This document shows, piece after piece, positions 61,894 to 64,000 of a DNA stretch of 64,000 nucleotides. A program made the position numbers and the translations under genes. The stretch is from Cladocopium goreaui (lineage: Eukaryota > Sar > Dinophyceae > Suessiales > Symbiodiniaceae): positions 20,001 to 84,000 of the forward strand of contig CAMXCT020000910.1 of NCBI GenBank assembly GCA_947184155.2. Reading direction: 5' to 3'. How positions within the stretch are numbered: position 1 is the first letter of the stretch; the number at the start of each line of letters is the position of its first letter. The notes below the pieces were generated by a model, which made no database searches, had not been told where the DNA came from, and saw nothing but the letters and a program-made list of their open reading frames with translations.

Positions 61894-62154
61894 ATAATAT
61901 ATATATATATACACTGTATAATATGGTAAATCATATGGTATATCTATATCATATCCCATAAAACCCATTCACATTTATAGATTTATGGTTATGGTATATC
62001 ATGTCTCCAAATGATTGTTAATGTATCTGATCTATATCTGATGTATTGGACATCAGATGTGAACAACACCATCATCCCACTTTGGAGCATGATTTATCTG
62101 ATGGTTAATCATCCCGTTTTCCCTTAAACTTTGGCCGTATCCGAAAAAAATACT
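61894..62154. other. Unassigned AT-rich stretch
   Basis: (TA)n at 61898-61911 and 'atcatatggtatatctatat' words. No gene. Confidence 0.35.
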
Positions 62155-62261
62155 TACCCTCTGGTAAACATACAAAAAGCTATTGAAAATGGCCATTTAT
62201 AGTCTGATTTACCGATTAAAAATTGTGATTTTCTATAGTTCCGTTAGTTTACCAGAGGGTA
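62155..62261. mobile_element. MITE family A copy
   Basis: TACCCTCTGGTAAACATAC to 'ttagtttaccagagggta'. Confidence 0.78.
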
Positions 62262-62620
62262 TTTGCTGCAAATTACCAAAGTTGTGACATTGAATATCAA
62301 GCAAACTTAAACCTTGTATGGCTAAACCCCATAGTATTCAATGGCTATATAAACCAACTTACCCTCCGGTGTCATCAAACATGGCTGGCTGGAATATCCA
62401 CCATTTATAGTTGTTTTTCCCAGCTACAAACCTCCGTGTATAGGGGATGTTCCAAGATATTCCTATATGTTCCTATAACTTGCTTAGCATTTGAGTTGAT
62501 GGAGGATACAACGAATCAGTCAAAGCAAGTTGTAACATGTTGTAACTTTTTCGTAACCATTGACTATTGTCATACCCAATGGAGTTATAAAGTGATACCG
62601 CATTTATAAACCAACAAACA

Positions 62621-62730
62621 TACCCCCTGGTAAACTGTCCCATAACTATGGAAAGATCCAGCATTTTTAATGGGTAAATCCACCATAAATGGCAATTTTC
62701 AATTGTTTTTTGTATGTTTACCAGAGGGTA
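62621..62730. mobile_element. MITE family A copy
   Basis: TACCCCCTGGTAAAC to 'gtatgtttaccagagggta'. The module order is the reverse of 62155. Confidence 0.77.
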
Positions 62731-62816
62731 CCTACAAACCATCCATGGTATTTTCGACGTTCCAAGATTTCCCCCACATGTTCCCATCGTCTTTCCGTGG
62801 ACTTAACATCGATTTT

Positions 62817-62983
62817 CTGGTTGGTGGTGCAATAACCATCTTGAAAAATATGAGTTCGTCAATGGGAAGGGTTATCCCTTTTTTTGATGGAAAATAAAAA
62901 ATGTTTGAAAGTCAGTTGGGATGATTATTCCCAATATAATATATATTATGGAGAAATAAAGAATGTTTGAAACCACCAACCAG
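62817..62983. mobile_element. MITE family B, hybrid of two subtypes
   Basis: 167 bp. The 'aataaccatcttgaaaaata' subtype runs into a second interior 'gtcagttgggatgattattc' before ACCACCAACCAG. Confidence 0.74.
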
Positions 62984-63154
62984 TTAACATTGATTTTCCC
63001 TGGACTTCCCAGCGCCTTTTTCCGCGGTTTTCTCGTGTCCAAGATACCCAACTCCATCAGCACCTTGATCGCATCCAAGCCATTGATGCTTGCCTTAGAC
63101 GGATGGGGAATCACAATACTCCCATTCATCAAAATCGTCATATGTTATTTGATT

Positions 63155-63258
63155 CGTGGTTGACCTACCCCTCTGAAAAATGATGGAGTTCGTCAGTTGG
63201 GATGATGAAATTCCCAATATATGGAAAAATAAAATTCATATGCCAAACCACCAACCAG
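63155..63258. mobile_element. MITE family B copy, left end eroded
   Basis: 'cgtggttgacctacccctct' to ACCACCAACCAG. Confidence 0.72.
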
Positions 63259-63451
63259 TTATCCTATGTGTTATCAAATACTCCCAAAATTGATCAAAAT
63301 TGATCAAATTGTATATGTTATCATGCTGTTTCCCAGTATATACCTCATTTTAAGGCAAACCCACATGGTGGGATTTTTCGCTGAAATTGGAGCTAGCCAA
63401 AGTTTGAAATCGAAAAAATGGATCAAACAAATTTCGGAGGCAGCTCAGATA

Positions 63452-63546
63452 TACCCTCTGGTAAACATACAACCAGCTAAATAGTTGATTTACCTATTAA
63501 AAATGGTGATTTTCCATAGTTATGTAAACATTTACCAGAGGGGGTA
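63452..63546. mobile_element. MITE family A copy, shortened
   Basis: TACCCTCTGGTAAACATAC to 'catttaccagagggggta'. The left arm is deleted by about 15 bp. Confidence 0.74.
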
Positions 63547-64000
63547 TTAAAAATCATATGATTCAAAATCATTGGATTTTGGGCGAAAGACATTGGAATT
63601 CACAAGGAGGAATGAAGGATTCAGCCTCTAGCAAACATACAAACTTGACAATGCAAAAAAAAATCACCGACAACTTTCTGTTGTACCCAACACAGGGACC
63701 TCACATGGCCCGGTGACCAGAGACCAAGCTTTGGTGAATCCACTGGTTGATACCCCAATGGCTGTCTGCTTAATCCCCATGTGTCCCCTAGAAACAAAGA
63801 ATTAACCAAAGCAGCACACCTCCAGCTGTCCGCGCTTCTGCCGGTTGTTTCTTTTCGGAATTCATAAGAATTGACGGTGTTCAAAACCCTGTGTCGTCCC
63901 TGTATACTGGTTGGTTAAGAACGGATTTTCATGGATGATATTCTACTAATTCTACTGCAAAAAAGGTCAGCATGGATGGTGATAACCGCCAATAATGTGG
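63547..64000. other. Unassigned end of window
   Basis: No gene or intact repeat is recognised. 63690-63850 is slightly GC-richer, without a convincing frame. Confidence 0.35.

Overview
This window looks like nuclear DNA of a eukaryote, most probably a dinoflagellate (Symbiodiniaceae or a relative). The case rests on the mobile elements. A very large LINE-type retrotransposon carries a cytosine-C5 DNA methyltransferase in its first ORF, an association known from dinoflagellate retrotransposons, and its RT protein has a conserved RIGEA-x-x-PGP stretch ahead of the endonuclease, as I recall from dinoflagellate elements. No operons, rRNA, tRNA, CRISPR or prokaryotic gene organisation is visible, and no complete host gene could be recognised. 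The species assignment is inference.

Layout. 1-16 kb: AT-rich DNA packed with short palindromic non-autonomous DNA transposons (MITEs), a few GC-richer exon-like islands (1.1-1.4 kb and 8.4-8.76 kb), and a composite minisatellite block (12.8-13.7 kb). 16.26-29.56 kb: one 13.3 kb LINE on the minus strand. ORF1 has an N-terminal methyltransferase and a C-terminal coiled coil. It is followed, after an in-frame TGA, by a tandemly duplicated Cys-rich hydrophobic region and then by ORF2 (AP-type endonuclease, RT, zinc knuckle, RNase H). 29.6-39 kb: MITE-rich DNA. 39.0-44.7 kb: a 212-bp satellite built from two MITEs, split by a 4.39 kb retrotransposed insert. The insert joins the 3' part of a second, diverged LINE to a 1.27 kb segment with two unrecognised ORFs. 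44.7-64 kb: more MITEs, exon-like islands around 47.7-49.9 kb, an ACATAT microsatellite (50.7-51.6 kb), a second composite minisatellite block in opposite orientation (57.5-58.6 kb), and an exon-like region around 61.2-61.6 kb.

MITE families (names are mine). A: termini TACCCTCTGGTAAAC, about 110 bp. B: termini CTGGTTGGTGGT, about 100-115 bp. C: about 120-140 bp with interchangeable matched ends (ACAAGGTGGTGCC, ACAATGTGAGGCC, ACAGGATGGGGCC). D: termini ACCCATAGGATCCATG, about 95 bp. E: CAATGGCCATT/GGTACCTCC, about 140 bp. F: termini CTGGGTAAATTATAA, 115 bp. G: termini ATCAATGGATTGG, about 100 bp.

How the parts work together. The most interesting signal is that both LINEs, although diverged in protein sequence, have their 3' ends joined to exactly the same nucleotide inside the terminal repeat of MITE family F, with target-site duplications of 16 and 20 bp. 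This suggests a LINE lineage, one member encoding its own DNA methyltransferase, that homes to a MITE that is abundant in its host and therefore a safe target. Removing the second insert plus its 20-bp duplication (4,409 bp) restores the 212-bp satellite period exactly.
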